Source: Syntrophobacteraceae bacterium
GTDB taxonomy: Bacteria; Desulfobacterota; Syntrophobacteria; Syntrophobacterales; Syntrophobacteraceae
DNA: 64,000 bases
Direction: 5' to 3'
Assembly: GCA_025453975.1 (NCBI GenBank)
Contig: JALOPI010000010.1
Coordinates: 1-64,000 of the forward strand
In this document: piece by piece, positions 9,845 through 19,333 of the stretch
Layout of the letters: each line of letters starts with the position of its first letter
Position numbering within the stretch: the first letter of the stretch is position 1
Translations under genes and position numbers: made by a program
Notes under the pieces: model-generated
What the model saw: only the letters and a program-made list of their open reading frames with translations
Told to the model about the DNA's origin: nothing
The model's database searches: none

Positions 9845-11152
9845 GTGCTGACAGGCTTTCAGAATATCGGTCGAATCCCTGAGCTCAAGAAGCGCATCGT
9901 TCAGACGCTTGTTCTGCTTGCGGTGTACCGTATCGGGACCCATATTCCCACCCCGGGTATCAACACCGAGGCGCTTTCCGCTTTTTTCAAAGCGGCCAAG
10001 GGGACTCTGCTGGGACTGTTCGATATGTTCTCCGGCGGAGCCATGAGTCAGCTCTCAGTCTTCGCCCTGGGCATCATGCCCTATATCAGCGCGTCCATCA
10101 TCCTTCAGCTCCTCACCGTGGTCATTCCGACCCTGGAGAGGCTCAGCAAGGAGGGCGAGGCAGGCAGGCGCAAGATCACGCAGTACACCCGCTACGGCAC
10201 GGTGGTCCTCAGCACGATCCAGGGATTTTTCATCTCCGTAGGTCTGGAGGGGATGACCGGCCCCGGCGGTGAGATGGTTGTTTTGACACCGGGCTGGTCC
10301 TTCCGCATCATCACGGTCATCACCCTGACCGCGGGTACGGCTTTCATCATGTGGCTGGGAGAGCAGATCACCGAGCGGGGCATCGGCAATGGCATTTCCC
10401 TCATCATTTTTGCCGGCATCGTGGCGGGGATACCCAATGCCATCCAGAACACCATCCGGCTGGTGAGCTCGGGTGAAATGAGCCTGTTTGTGATGCTCCT
10501 GCTCCTGGTCATGATGGTCACTGTCGTGGCCTTCATCATCTTCATGGAGCGCGGGCAGCGCCGTATCATGGTGCAGTACGCCAAGCGCGTGGTGGGTAGA
10601 AGGGTCTATGGAGGGCAGAACACTCACATTCCTCTCAAGATCAACACTTCCGGGGTCATCCCTCCCATCTTCGCATCGTCCATCATCATGTTTCCGGCGA
10701 CGGTGGCCAATTTCGTCCCGGTGGACTGGGTCCAGTCCGTGGCCAATGCACTGCATCCTGGAGCATGGCTTTATTCCATCCTCTACGTCGCCTTCATCAT
10801 GTTCTTCTGCTATTTTTACACGGCCATCGTCTTCAATCCGGTGGACGTCGCTGACAACATGAAGAAATACGGTGGGTTCATCCCCGGTATTCGTCCTGGA
10901 CGACCAACGGCTGAATACATTGACAAGGTCCTCAGCCGCATCACCCTTGGAGGAGCCATTTATGTGTCCCTTGTATGCGTGCTCCCCACCGTGATGGTTC
11001 AGCAGTTCAACGTTCCTTTCTATTTTGGTGGCACCGCACTGCTCATCGTCATTGGTGTTGCCATGGACACCCTGGGACAGATTGAAGCGCACATGCTTTC
11101 TCGCCACTATGAGGGATTCCTCAAGAAGGGTCGCATTCGTGGTCGTCGATAA
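9845..11152 (+). CDS. secY: Protein translocase subunit SecY
   Basis: SecY is the channel of the Sec translocon, embedded in the inner membrane with SecE and SecG. The 435-residue protein has about ten hydrophobic segments, the early [12 protein letters not shown] loop, the plug-domain segment [20 protein letters not shown], and the cytoplasmic loop [19 protein letters not shown]. The start is GTG 9845, three bases after rplO, with its ribosome-binding site inside rplO. All expected segments are present. Confidence 0.98.
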   Translation: MLTGFQNIGRIPELKKRIVQTLVLLAVYRIGTHIPTPGINTEALSAFFKAAKGTLLGLFDMFSGGAMSQLSVFALGIMPYISASIILQLLTVVIPTLERLSKEGEAGRRKITQYTRYGTVVLSTIQGFFISVGLEGMTGPGGEMVVLTPGWSFRIITVITLTAGTAFIMWLGEQITERGIGNGISLIIFAGIVAGIPNAIQNTIRLVSSGEMSLFVMLLLLVMMVTVVAFIIFMERGQRRIMVQYAKRVVGRRVYGGQNTHIPLKINTSGVIPPIFASSIIMFPATVANFVPVDWVQSVANALHPGAWLYSILYVAFIMFFCYFYTAIVFNPVDVADNMKKYGGFIPGIRPGRPTAEYIDKVLSRITLGGAIYVSLVCVLPTVMVQQFNVPFYFGGTALLIVIGVAMDTLGQIEAHMLSRHYEGFLKKGRIRGRR

Positions 11153-11230
11153 ATGGCTCCCAGCCGTGACTTGGACAGGGTGAGTCCACCCAGAACATTA
11201 TCTGTTCCACTTTTTTGGGAATGTGTGTAT

Positions 11231-11236
11231 TATACT
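11231..11236 (+). promoter_or_regulatory. Possible -10 element in the secY-adk spacer
   Basis: The 163-base spacer is much more AT-rich than its surroundings. TATACT differs from the -10 consensus at one base, but no good -35 hexamer is found 16-18 bases upstream. It could give adk, map and infA extra transcription. Confidence 0.25.
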
Positions 11237-11315
11237 TTTTTACAGATTGGCACGGTCAGGCTCACAATGCAAAAGGGAGAGCTCAAGGAACCGACGACAC
11301 TAAAAGGAGAGGCTG

Positions 11316-11957
11316 ATGAACATCATCTTGTTAGGTCCCCCGGGTGCTGGTAAGGGAACTCAGGCTAAGCGGCTCATCGACAAGTACGGCATCCCTCAGA
11401 TTTCCACTGGCGACATGCTCCGCGCCGCCCTCAAGGAGGGAACGCCGTTGGGCCTCGAAGCCAAGAAATACATGGACCAGGGCACCCTCGTGCCTGACTC
11501 GGTGGTCATCGGTCTCGTCAAGGAGCGTATACAGAAGTCGGATTGTGCCAAGGGCTACATGCTCGACGGCTTCCCCAGGAATGTGAGCCAGGCTGAATCT
11601 CTGGATGCCATGCTGGCTGAGCTCAAACAGAAGATCGATCACGTTGTGTCCATCGAGGTTCCCAGCAGTGAGCTGCTGGCTCGTCTCACGGGTCGCCGGA
11701 CCTGCCGCGCTTGTGGCGCGGGCTTCCACGTCAAGTTCGATCCTCCCAAGAAGGACGGCGTCTGTGACAAGTGCAACGGCGAGCTGTATCAGCGGGATGA
11801 TGACAATGAGTCCACGGTCTCGTCGCGCCTGCAGGTCTATGAAGGCCAGACCAAGCCTTTGATCGACTATTACGAGAAGCAGGCCAAGATTCGCCGCGTG
11901 GATGGCGTTGGCGATATGAACCAGATTTTTGGCCTCATCGTCAAGGTGCTGGGCTAG
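11316..11957 (+). CDS. adk: Adenylate kinase, zinc-type lid
   Basis: Adenylate kinase interconverts ATP + AMP and 2 ADP in the cytoplasm. The 213-residue protein has the P loop GPPGAGKGTQA at residues 7-17, LDGFPRNVSQAE near 83-94 and a long lid. The lid carries CRAC and CDKC pairs (about residues 130-133 and 150-153), the four-cysteine zinc-binding form. Its place between secY and map is conserved in many bacteria. Confidence 0.98.
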   Translation: MNIILLGPPGAGKGTQAKRLIDKYGIPQISTGDMLRAALKEGTPLGLEAKKYMDQGTLVPDSVVIGLVKERIQKSDCAKGYMLDGFPRNVSQAESLDAMLAELKQKIDHVVSIEVPSSELLARLTGRRTCRACGAGFHVKFDPPKKDGVCDKCNGELYQRDDDNESTVSSRLQVYEGQTKPLIDYYEKQAKIRRVDGVGDMNQIFGLIVKVLG

Positions 11958-11967
11958 AGGGTATGCA

Positions 11968-12729
11968 TTGATCATCTTGAGGTCTCAGCGGGAAATCGAG
12001 AAAATCCGTAAGGCATGCCTCATTGTTGCTGAGATACTCGAGCGCCTCAAGGAGCGTGTTCAGCCCGGGATCACCACCTGGGACCTGGACGCGCTCAGCG
12101 AGGAGATGGCCATTGAGCGTTCGGCCAAGCCTGCTTTCAAGGGCTACCACGGATATCCTTATTCCTTGTGCACTTCTGTCAATTTCGAGGTCGTTCATGG
12201 GATGCCTTCCAAGAAAACCGTTCTCAAGGAAGGCGATATCATCAGCCTTGACTTTGGGGTTTCCATCGACGGTTATTTTGGTGATTCAGCCGTCACTTTG
12301 CCCGTGGGCCAGATCAATCCCGATGCCCTGGCCTTGTGCTCCACCGCCGAGGCATCTCTTTACGAGGGCATAGCCCGCGCCGCCATTGGGAATCGGCTTT
12401 CGGACATTTCGCATGCCATTCAGACCTACGTCGAAACTCGTGGCTTTTCCGTTGTCCGGGAGTTTGTGGGTCATGGGATCGGGCAGGCGCTTCACGAGCC
12501 GCCCCAGATCCCTAATTACGGGCCTCCAGGGAAAGGCGTGAAGCTCAAGGCAGGTATGGTCTTTGCCATCGAGCCCATGATCAACCTGGGGCGAGCGGAC
12601 GTCGAAGTTCTCGACGACCGCTGGACGGCCGTTACCGTCGATCGCCGTCTGTCGGCTCATTTCGAGCACACGGTCGCCGTGACACAGAACGGGCCCGACA
12701 TCCTCACGAGGCTGGCGGTGTCGGTCTGA
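11968..12729 (+). CDS. map: Methionine aminopeptidase, type I
   Basis: This enzyme removes the initiator methionine from new proteins. The 253-residue product has all five metal ligands of type I enzymes, here D95, D106, H169, E202 and E233, plus H77. There is no N-terminal SH3-binding or zinc extension. The start is TTG 11968 (MIILRSQREIEKIRKA) behind AGAGGG; an in-frame opening back to 11929 lies inside adk and is not part of the family. Confidence 0.96.
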   Translation: MIILRSQREIEKIRKACLIVAEILERLKERVQPGITTWDLDALSEEMAIERSAKPAFKGYHGYPYSLCTSVNFEVVHGMPSKKTVLKEGDIISLDFGVSIDGYFGDSAVTLPVGQINPDALALCSTAEASLYEGIARAAIGNRLSDISHAIQTYVETRGFSVVREFVGHGIGQALHEPPQIPNYGPPGKGVKLKAGMVFAIEPMINLGRADVEVLDDRWTAVTVDRRLSAHFEHTVAVTQNGPDILTRLAVSV

Positions 12730-12825
12730 GGTGTCACATTCAGGGGTGCGAGCGCCGGCATGGGGGTCGCAGCGCTCATCAGCGACCGGGCGCATTTTCG
12801 CAAATATAAGGAGTCAGTGCATTAC

Positions 12826-13047
12826 ATGGCCAAAGAGGATGTCATAGAGGTGGAGGGCACGGTGGTGGAGACTCTCCCCAACGCCATGTTTCGAGTGGAG
12901 CTACCCAACGGTCATCGCATTCTGGCTCATATTTCCGGCAAGATGCGCATGCATTTCATCCGGATTCTGCCCGGGGACAAGGTGACCGTGGAGCTCTCCC
13001 CGTATGACTTGACGCGCGGCCGCATCACCTATAGGTCCAAATCATGA
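12826..13047 (+). CDS. infA: Translation initiation factor IF-1
   Basis: IF-1 blocks the A site during initiation. The 73-residue S1-like OB-fold protein begins [20 protein letters not shown] and ends [12 protein letters not shown], the normal length. ATG 12826 follows AAGGAG at 12808-12813. Placement between map and rpmJ is a common arrangement. Confidence 0.97.
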   Translation: MAKEDVIEVEGTVVETLPNAMFRVELPNGHRILAHISGKMRMHFIRILPGDKVTVELSPYDLTRGRITYRSKS

Positions 13048-13086
13048 TGCCGCCCCACTGGCTGGTCACGGAAAGGTCTGATTGAG

Positions 13087-13200
13087 ATGAAAGTTCGAGC
13101 ATCAGTGAAACGAATCTGTCGCAAGTGCAAGGTCATTCGCCGGCACGGCAACGTCCGTGTCATCTGCGAGAACCCGAGGCACAAGCAAAAACAAGGTTGA
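13087..13200 (+). CDS. rpmJ: 50S ribosomal protein L36, zinc-binding form
   Basis: A 37-residue protein read directly from the DNA: it begins [17 protein letters not shown] and ends with NPRHKQKQG. The C-x2-C, a later C and the final H form the zinc site of the C+ type of L36. It ends with TGA at 13198-13200, 15 bases before rpsM. Size and context leave little doubt. Confidence 0.95.
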   Translation: MKVRASVKRICRKCKVIRRHGNVRVICENPRHKQKQG

Positions 13201-13215
13201 CGGGAGGAGCGGAGA

Positions 13216-13587
13216 TTGGCACGTATTGCAGGTATCGACCTACCTAAGAACAAGCGCATCGAGATCGCTCTGACGTACATCTATGGGATTGGGCGAACCA
13301 CGTCCAAGAAGATCCTCGATGAGGCGGGCATCAGCCCGGACACCAAGTCCGACGACCTCACCGATGCTCAGGTCAACTCCATCAGACAGGTCATCGACTC
13401 CCATTACAAGGTGGAGGGTGATCTGCGCACCGAAGTATCCATGAACATCAAGCGCCTCATGGACCTGGGGTGCTACCGCGGACTGAGACATCGACGCGGC
13501 CTTCCCGTTCGCGGACAGAGGACCCACACCAACGCACGCACTCGCAAGGGACCGCGCCGGTCCGTCATGGGTAAACGCAAAAAATAG
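13216..13587 (+). CDS. rpsM: 30S ribosomal protein S13
   Basis: The 123-residue product has [20 protein letters not shown] at the start, the [13 protein letters not shown] turn and the basic C-terminal [19 protein letters not shown] that contacts tRNA. The start is TTG 13216, behind GGGAGGAGCGGAG. It opens the rpsM-rpsK-rpsD-rpoA-rplQ series. Confidence 0.97.
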   Translation: MARIAGIDLPKNKRIEIALTYIYGIGRTTSKKILDEAGISPDTKSDDLTDAQVNSIRQVIDSHYKVEGDLRTEVSMNIKRLMDLGCYRGLRHRRGLPVRGQRTHTNARTRKGPRRSVMGKRKK

Positions 13588-13599
13588 GGCGGAGGAATC

Positions 13600-13992
13600 A
13601 TGGCCAGGGAGAAGGCTTCTTCTCGCAAGAAGAAGGAACGCAAAAATATCCTGAATGGGATTGCCCACATTCGGTCCACGTTCAACAACACCATCGTCAC
13701 CATAACCGATACCAGTGGCAATGCCATTTCCTGGTCGAGCGCCGGGAGTCAGGGGTTCAAGGGGTCCAGGAAGAGCACGCCCTTTGCGGCACAGATTGCC
13801 GCGGAGATCGCAGGTAAGAAGGCCATGGAGCATGGCGTTCAGAATCTGGAGGTCTATGTCAAGGGTCCAGGCTCCGGGAGGGAAGCTGCCCTGCGCTCAT
13901 TGCAGGCGGCGGGATTCAACATCACGGCCATCAAGGACATCACCCCCATTCCCCACAACGGATGTCGTCCCCCCAAGCGCCGCCGCGTTTAG
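13600..13992 (+). CDS. rpsK: 30S ribosomal protein S11
   Basis: This 130-residue S11 has [18 protein letters not shown] and the C-terminal [16 protein letters not shown], both diagnostic. S11 forms the platform near the mRNA exit, with S6 and S18. It follows rpsM by 12 bases with a GGAGG ribosome-binding site. Confidence 0.98.
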   Translation: MAREKASSRKKKERKNILNGIAHIRSTFNNTIVTITDTSGNAISWSSAGSQGFKGSRKSTPFAAQIAAEIAGKKAMEHGVQNLEVYVKGPGSGREAALRSLQAAGFNITAIKDITPIPHNGCRPPKRRRV

Positions 13993-14057
13993 AGGGAAGC
14001 GGGGGGATTCGTTCAACGACCAGTATTCCAAGGCCACACCCATAGGAGGTACTCAAC

Positions 14058-14684
14058 TTGGCTCGGTACACGGGTTTTAATTGTAGGATATGCCGGCGTG
14101 AAACCATGAAGCTTTACCTTAAGGGCGACCGCTGCTATTCCGACAAATGCGCCGTGGAGCGCAGAAACTATCCGCCCGGACAGCATGGGCAGTCTCGAGG
14201 CAAATTCTCCAACTACGGTCTGCAGCTGCGTGAGAAGCAGAAAATTCGGAGGATGTACGGCCTCATCGAAAAGCAGTTCAAGAATTACTTCAAGATCGCA
14301 GACCGTCAGAAAGGGGTGACGGGAACCAATTTCCTCATACTCCTTGAAAGGCGTCTGGACAACACCGTGTACAGGCTGGGTTTTGCAAGCTCGCGGGACC
14401 AGGCTCGGCAGCTCGTTCGCCACAATCACTTTCTCGTCAACGGCAAGCAGGTCAACATTCCCTCTTTTCTGCTTCGTCCTGGCGACACCGTGACTGTTGT
14501 GGAATCCAGCCGGCAGCTCGTGGTCATCAACGACGCCATGGAAGCCATGCCCCGCAGGGGCTTGCCTCCCTGGCTCGAGCTCGACAAAGCTGCCCATCAG
14601 GGTGTTTTCAGAGTACTGCCCACAAGAGAAGAGATGAACCTGCCCGTGCAGGAGCACCTGGTGGTCGAGTTTTACTCGAAGTAA
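14058..14684 (+). CDS. rpsD: 30S ribosomal protein S4, cysteine-containing form
   Basis: The 208-residue S4 has an amino-terminal Cys cluster (CRIC near residues 9-12, then two more cysteines near 26 and 31), the zinc-binding C+ form. It also has [11 protein letters not shown] and the S4 domain [20 protein letters not shown]. The start is TTG 14058 behind AGGAGG. In enterobacteria S4 represses the alpha operon; no equivalent pseudoknot was recognised. Confidence 0.97.
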   Translation: MARYTGFNCRICRRETMKLYLKGDRCYSDKCAVERRNYPPGQHGQSRGKFSNYGLQLREKQKIRRMYGLIEKQFKNYFKIADRQKGVTGTNFLILLERRLDNTVYRLGFASSRDQARQLVRHNHFLVNGKQVNIPSFLLRPGDTVTVVESSRQLVVINDAMEAMPRRGLPPWLELDKAAHQGVFRVLPTREEMNLPVQEHLVVEFYSK

Positions 14685-14714
14685 GCCTAATCTCCCCCCT
14701 TCTCTTGGATCAAG

Positions 14715-14760
14715 CCGGTTGGAGCTTCAGGCCGCTGAACGCTTCCCTTCCGGTTTTCAT
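14715..14760 (+). other. Imperfect hairpin with T-rich tail between rpsD and rpoA
   Basis: The 133-base spacer contains an imperfect stem (CCGG-tt-GGAGC pairing with GCTTCC-ctt-CCGG) followed by TTTTCATTTTTT. This resembles a weak intrinsic terminator or attenuator placed before rpoA. The pairing includes a mismatch and a large loop, so support is limited. Confidence 0.25.
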
Positions 14761-14817
14761 TTTTTCCTTTTGTGAAGGGATGAAGGTATTGAGGATAGCT
14801 AGTCGCGAGGAAGCCAT

Positions 14818-15825
14818 ATGCAAAAAAACTGGCGTGAGCTGATTAAACCGAAGCGTTTGGAAATTGAAGCCAAAGGCCGCCCCGATACCTACGCCAAGTT
14901 CGTGTGTGAGCCTTTGGAGCGGGGATTCGGTACGACCCTCGGTAACGCCATCCGTCGAGTGCTCCTCTCCTCCCTGCAGGGTGCCGCCATCACGAGCGTC
15001 AAGATCGACGGGGTTTTGCATGAGTTTTCCACGGTTCCGGGAGTATTGGAAGACGTTACCGATGTCGTTCTCAACCTCAAGGAGATCCGTTTCAAAATGC
15101 TCGGCGAAGGCTCCCGTCAGCTCCTGATCGAAAAGCACGGAGAGGGAGCCGTGACGGCGCGCGACATCCGCAGCGACGGCGCTGTGGATATTCTCAACCT
15201 GGATCAGCACATATGCACCCTGGCCAAGGATGCCAATTTAAGAATGGAGCTCACCGTTCGACAGGGCAAGGGCTATGTGCCCGCGGATCGCAACATGGAT
15301 GAAAACCAGCCCATTGGGACGATCCCCATTGATGCCATCTTTTCCCCCGTTCGCAAGGTCAGCTATGTGGTCTCTCAGGCTCGTGTAGGCCAGATCACCG
15401 ATTATGACAAGCTCACCATGGAGCTCTGGACGGACGGCAGCATCAAGCCGGAGGATGCCCTCGCCTACGGCGCAAAGATCCTCAAGGACCAGCTGACCAT
15501 CTTCATCAACTTCGAGGAAGAGGCCGATGCCTCGGAGGATGAGCCACATATCGAGCCGGAATACAATGAGAACCTCTTCCGGAGTGTCGATGAGCTGGAG
15601 CTGTCGGTGAGATCAGCCAACTGTCTCAAGAATGCGGATATTCGCTACATCGGCGAGCTGGTCCAGAAGAGCGAATCCGAAATGCTCAAGACGAAGAATT
15701 TTGGCCGAAAATCGCTCAATGAAATCAAGGAGATCCTGACGGAAATGGGATTATCCCTTGGGATGAAGATCGAGAGCTTTCCCGGCCGCGATGAAATCGA
15801 GCAGCGAAGAAAGGAACAGGAATAG
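14818..15825 (+). CDS. rpoA: RNA polymerase alpha subunit
   Basis: The 335-residue subunit nucleates RNA polymerase assembly. Its amino-terminal domain has [20 protein letters not shown] near residues 38-57; an acidic linker near 235-250 precedes the C-terminal domain with [16 protein letters not shown] and [15 protein letters not shown], which contacts UP elements and activators. ATG 14818 follows GAGGAA. Confidence 0.98.
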   Translation: MQKNWRELIKPKRLEIEAKGRPDTYAKFVCEPLERGFGTTLGNAIRRVLLSSLQGAAITSVKIDGVLHEFSTVPGVLEDVTDVVLNLKEIRFKMLGEGSRQLLIEKHGEGAVTARDIRSDGAVDILNLDQHICTLAKDANLRMELTVRQGKGYVPADRNMDENQPIGTIPIDAIFSPVRKVSYVVSQARVGQITDYDKLTMELWTDGSIKPEDALAYGAKILKDQLTIFINFEEEADASEDEPHIEPEYNENLFRSVDELELSVRSANCLKNADIRYIGELVQKSESEMLKTKNFGRKSLNEIKEILTEMGLSLGMKIESFPGRDEIEQRRKEQE

Positions 15826-15827
15826 TC

Positions 15828-16187
15828 ATGCGCCACAAAGTTGCTGGTCGGAAGCTGAATCGCACAACGAGCCACCGGATGGCGATGTTCCGCAACATGG
15901 TGACCTCGTTACTGGACCATGAGAGGATCTACACGACCCTTCCCAAGGCCAAGGAGCTTCGTCGCTGGGCCGAGAATATGATCACGCTCGGGAAGCGCGG
16001 GGACCTTCATGCCCGCAGGCAGGCTCTGGCGGTCATCCGGGAGAAATCGGTGGTGCACAAGGTTTTCAACGACCTCGCCCCGAGATACCAGACTCGCCCC
16101 GGAGGGTATACCCGCATCGTCAAGGTCGGTTACAGAAGGGGGGACGCTGCTCCCATGTGTCTCATCGAGCTGGTGAAGGAAAGCTGA
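15828..16187 (+). CDS. rplQ: 50S ribosomal protein L17
   Basis: The 119-residue L17 begins [20 protein letters not shown] and ends with the conserved [16 protein letters not shown]. It starts two bases after rpoA and closes the long ribosomal block. Nothing unusual is seen in length or composition. Confidence 0.98.
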   Translation: MRHKVAGRKLNRTTSHRMAMFRNMVTSLLDHERIYTTLPKAKELRRWAENMITLGKRGDLHARRQALAVIREKSVVHKVFNDLAPRYQTRPGGYTRIVKVGYRRGDAAPMCLIELVKES

Positions 16188-16286
16188 TCCACTCCCGCTG
16201 GAGCTTCAGGCTGGGCTGGGTCATTTGCCGAGAGGTCCCTAATGGTGGGCTAATAGCCCGGTCATTCAAGTCATTCGAGGGATCAA

Positions 16287-16332
16287 CGCCGGCCCCTTCC
16301 ATCGAGAGCAGCCCCTGATGGGCGGGCCGGCG
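16287..16332 (+). terminator. Possible hairpin terminator after rplQ
   Basis: CGCCGGCCC at 16287-16295 pairs perfectly with GGGCCGGCG at 16324-16332 across a 28-base loop, between two convergent genes. There is no T run on either strand, so it may only mark the end region of the alpha operon. The rest of 16188-16362 holds a short GGGCT-AAT-AGCCC hairpin and no gene. Confidence 0.25.
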
Positions 16333-16362
16333 CAGTCTGCGATCCACGGGGTCTTCCTTCAT

Positions 16363-16626
16363 TCACCCCGACTGCTGCTCCTCATCCTTCTGGTAATTAT
16401 AGCCGCATTCCCGGCACGTGAACCCACTCCACATGCCCTTGGCCGCCTTGTCGAGGCAGCCATCGTAGTAGCTGCAGGCGAAATTCCGCACTCCCTTCCC
16501 TTCCTTACACATGGTCGGGTTGGGAATGTCCTTGCCCATCTTGTCCATCTGAGCGGTTTCTGCGCGTGCCACTCTGTCTCTTGGCATGGTCATCCACTCC
16601 ACAAAAATAGGCCGGCTGTCGCTCAC
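16363..16626 (-). CDS. Small cysteine-rich protein, unknown function
   Basis: The 87-residue product has a basic, unremarkable first half and a Cys-rich second half: NFACSYYDGCLDKAAKGMW, then TCRECGYNYQKDEE. C-x5-C plus C-x2-C suggests a metal site or zinc ribbon. I recall similar short Cys-rich proteins from deltaproteobacteria but cannot assign a role. The start is uncertain: GTG 16626 follows GGAAGAGAGA, while ATG 16593 would give 76 residues. It stands alone, convergent with rplQ and divergent from the next gene. Confidence 0.6.
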   Translation of the reverse strand: MSDSRPIFVEWMTMPRDRVARAETAQMDKMGKDIPNPTMCKEGKGVRNFACSYYDGCLDKAAKGMWSGFTCRECGYNYQKDEEQQSG

Positions 16627-16870
16627 TCTCTCTTCCAGTCAGCGGTGACCAACCGGTTCACGGGTGCTATCCGCGCCTCCAGTCATGGAGCCGGATTCCA
16701 AAGCGGGCGGCGAGGGAACGAAGCGCCCATGACGATTTTTGACCCTTATCCTATTCAACTCTAACATTTTAAGTTAAACAATCCATGTGTTAAAAGCAAA
16801 CCTTTTGAAGCTCCAACATCCTCGAGCACTGTGGGGACGCCCATGTTACCGAAGCGCTGGCTCGTTCGTC

Positions 16871-17824
16871 ATGAGCCCCATGTCTAGTCGAACAGCCGCC
16901 TTGTGGGTCATGAACTTGGCAGGGCTCATGTTTCTCATGGCCACCGTTGCCATGACGATCCGCATGGAGCCATTCTTCACCTGGTATTACGTCTTCTCCT
17001 GGTGGAGCTACATCTTCTCCGCCGAGGCATATCTACATCTGAAAGGACAAGAGGCTTCCCTATTCGCCTCGCCGGCGCGCTTTCTCCTCCAGCTCCCTCT
17101 GTCGGTGACCATCTGGCTCGTTTTTGAGCTGTTCAACTTTCGACTTCAGAACTGGCATTATGTCAACGTCCCCGCATCATTGCCCGTTCGCTGGATCGGG
17201 TATGCCGTCTCCTATGCCACGGTTCTGCCGGGGCTTCGTGTCACGACGCTGCTCGTGGGTCGATCAGGCTTTCTGGGACGCCTCCGATGGCACCCCTTGC
17301 CCCTGGGCACGGAAGGTCGGCGATGGGTCCTCGCCGCTGGTCTCGGATGCCTGGTCCTCCCTCTGGTCTGGCCCGGAGTGTTCTTCCCCCTGGTCTGGCT
17401 CGCCTTTATTGGAATTCTCCTTCCCCTCCATCGCTGTCCTGAGTCGGTGAGGTTGGCGAAAAGCATCCAGGCTGGGAAGCCCGGTGCATGGCTGGAGATC
17501 CTCCTTGCGGGGATGATCTGCGGTTTACTTTGGGAGCTTTGGAATTTCTGGGCTGGAGCGAAATGGGTTTACACCGTCCCCTGGGTAGGACGGCTGAAAT
17601 TGTTTGAAATGCCTGTCCTGGGATTCCTGGGGTTTCCTCCCTTCGCCGTGGAATGCCATCTGATGTCCGGATGCGCCATCGATCGCTGGCGAGCCCTTGA
17701 GCGAGCCAGGCCCCTGGCAGAGCGCTGGATCATGCGATGCCTGCTGGGACTGGCGCTCCTTTTGTTTTGGGCGCTGACGTTTTCGGCCATCGACAGCCGC
17801 ACCGTCTTGTCCCATGGAGCTTAG
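16871..17824 (+). CDS. Multi-pass membrane protein, unknown function
   Basis: About 317 residues with some seven or eight hydrophobic segments. The most distinctive part is the carboxy-terminal third: LLWELWNFWAGAKWVYTVP, then KLFEMPVLGFLGFPPFAVEC, rich in aromatic and proline residues and probably conserved. I do not recognise a named family; an enzyme acting on a membrane substrate is possible but unproven. ATG 16871 and ATG 16880 are candidate starts; neither has a strong ribosome-binding site, and a GTG at 16787 would add 28 unlikely residues. Its end overlaps rimO by 11 bases. Confidence 0.7.
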   Translation: MSPMSSRTAALWVMNLAGLMFLMATVAMTIRMEPFFTWYYVFSWWSYIFSAEAYLHLKGQEASLFASPARFLLQLPLSVTIWLVFELFNFRLQNWHYVNVPASLPVRWIGYAVSYATVLPGLRVTTLLVGRSGFLGRLRWHPLPLGTEGRRWVLAAGLGCLVLPLVWPGVFFPLVWLAFIGILLPLHRCPESVRLAKSIQAGKPGAWLEILLAGMICGLLWELWNFWAGAKWVYTVPWVGRLKLFEMPVLGFLGFPPFAVECHLMSGCAIDRWRALERARPLAERWIMRCLLGLALLLFWALTFSAIDSRTVLSHGA

Positions 17825-19190
17825 CATCGACATGCCAAACCGCCTCGCCGCCATCGTCAGCCTGGGGTGCGCCAAGAACCAGGTAGACAGCCAGATCATG
17901 GCCAGACAGCTCCTGGAGCTGGGTTACAGCTTGACTGAGGACCCGTCCCTGGCCAGTGTCATCGTTGTGAACACCTGCGGATTCCTCCAAAGCGCGGTGG
18001 AGGAGAGCATCGACAGCGTCCTCGAGCTATCGCGCTGGAAGGTGGAAGGCCCTTGCAGCCGATTGGTAGTCGCAGGGTGCATGGTTCAGCGTTATGGCCA
18101 CAAGCTTCCGGAAGCCCTTCCTGAAGCGGACTTTTTCCTGGGCACTTCCCACGTTCATCGGCTGAAGGAGCTGATTGGACCAGCGTCGGCACCGCGCCAG
18201 CCCAGGCCCGTCTTGATCTCGAGACCTCGCTATCTGTCCCGCGAGCTGGGGTCCTGCCGTGTTCTCGATGAGAATCCAGCTTCCGTCTATTTGCGCATTT
18301 CCGATGGATGCCGGAACCGATGCGCCTTCTGCATGATTCCGAGGCTTCGCGGCCCCCTCCGCAGCCGCCCCGTGTCGGCCATCCTCGAAGAAGCCAGGTG
18401 GCTCGCCAGGGAGGGAGCCCGCGAAATCAATCTCATCGCCCAGGATATCACGGCGTTTGGAGCGGAGGACGGCGAAGGCAGTCGTCTGATCCCTCTGCTG
18501 AAGGGGCTGGAGTCGGTGGAGGCATTCTCCTGGATTCGGCTGCTCTACGCCTACCCCGATGGGATCACCGACGAGCTTCTCACGTTGATGAGAGACTCCA
18601 GGCAGATCCTCCCCTACCTCGACATTCCCCTGCAGCACTGTGTGCCCCGTATTCTGGGAGCCATGCGCGGAAAGCTTCCGATCCTGGAGCCGGACGCTTT
18701 GGTGGATCGCATTCGGTCGAGGATACCTGGGGTCACCCTTCGGACGACCCTCATGGTGGGATTCCCGGGGGAGACGGCGCGAGACTTCGAAGAGCTTCTC
18801 GCCTTTGTGGAGAGAATGCGTTTCGACCGCCTCGGAGTTTTCAGCTTCTCACCCGAGCCGGGGACCCGTGCGGCGCGCCTCCCCGATCAGGTAACGGAAA
18901 GCGACAAGGAGTCGAGGCGACTCACCGTCCTGGCTCTGCAGGCGGAGATCTCCCGGGAGCTCCTGAGTCGACAGGTGGGCCGGTCGTTTCCCGCTCTCAT
19001 CGAGGGGCCGCACCCGGAGACGGATCTCCTCATCGCCGCGCGCCTCCAGAGCCAGGCGCCGGAGGTGGACGGAAGTGTTCTCATCACGGGTGGCACGGCC
19101 GCGGTTGGCCAGATCGTCCAGGTCAAGGTGACCAGGAGCCACGTGTACGACCTGGAGGCCGAAGTCATCTCCGACGGTGGAAGCCTGTAG
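17814..19190 (+). CDS. rimO: Ribosomal protein S12 methylthiotransferase RimO
   Basis: RimO is a radical SAM enzyme that methylthiolates the conserved aspartate of ribosomal protein S12. The 458-residue protein has the UPF0004 domain with cluster cysteines C19 (SLGCAKNQVDS), C55 (NTCGF) and C89. The radical SAM C-x3-C-x2-C is at 166, 170 and 173 (DGCRNRCAFC), and a TRAM domain ends in RSHVYDLEAEVI. The SLGCAKN/DS pattern favours RimO over the tRNA enzyme MiaB. An in-frame ATG at 17832 is an alternative start without the overlap. Confidence 0.93.
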   Translation: MELSIDMPNRLAAIVSLGCAKNQVDSQIMARQLLELGYSLTEDPSLASVIVVNTCGFLQSAVEESIDSVLELSRWKVEGPCSRLVVAGCMVQRYGHKLPEALPEADFFLGTSHVHRLKELIGPASAPRQPRPVLISRPRYLSRELGSCRVLDENPASVYLRISDGCRNRCAFCMIPRLRGPLRSRPVSAILEEARWLAREGAREINLIAQDITAFGAEDGEGSRLIPLLKGLESVEAFSWIRLLYAYPDGITDELLTLMRDSRQILPYLDIPLQHCVPRILGAMRGKLPILEPDALVDRIRSRIPGVTLRTTLMVGFPGETARDFEELLAFVERMRFDRLGVFSFSPEPGTRAARLPDQVTESDKESRRLTVLALQAEISRELLSRQVGRSFPALIEGPHPETDLLIAARLQSQAPEVDGSVLITGGTAAVGQIVQVKVTRSHVYDLEAEVISDGGSL

Positions 19191-19333
19191 GCCTGCCACC
19201 CCTCCAGGGCCATGGAGCAAAACGTTTTGACTTGTGAGAGTTTTTTCGATATGTAGCGGTTGACTTATGGAAGCGCCTGGAGCGTTGATATCATCACTTT
19301 GAGACCCATGACGGAACTGGAAATCGAGGGGCC

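Noticed and set aside
11153-11353. 66-codon frame in the secY-adk spacer
   Set aside because: It overlaps the start of adk and has no ribosome-binding site; the region is better explained as a promoter spacer.
14719-16815. TGGAGCTTCA occurring near 14719, 16199 and (minus) 16806, possibly a short interspersed repeat
   Set aside because: A similar word also occurs inside rplC and lolA coding sequence, so it is more likely a frequent word in this genome.
19227-19292. Two TTGACT hexamers upstream of the polyprenyl synthase gene
   Set aside because: No acceptable -10 lies at 16-18 bases from either, so no promoter is called.
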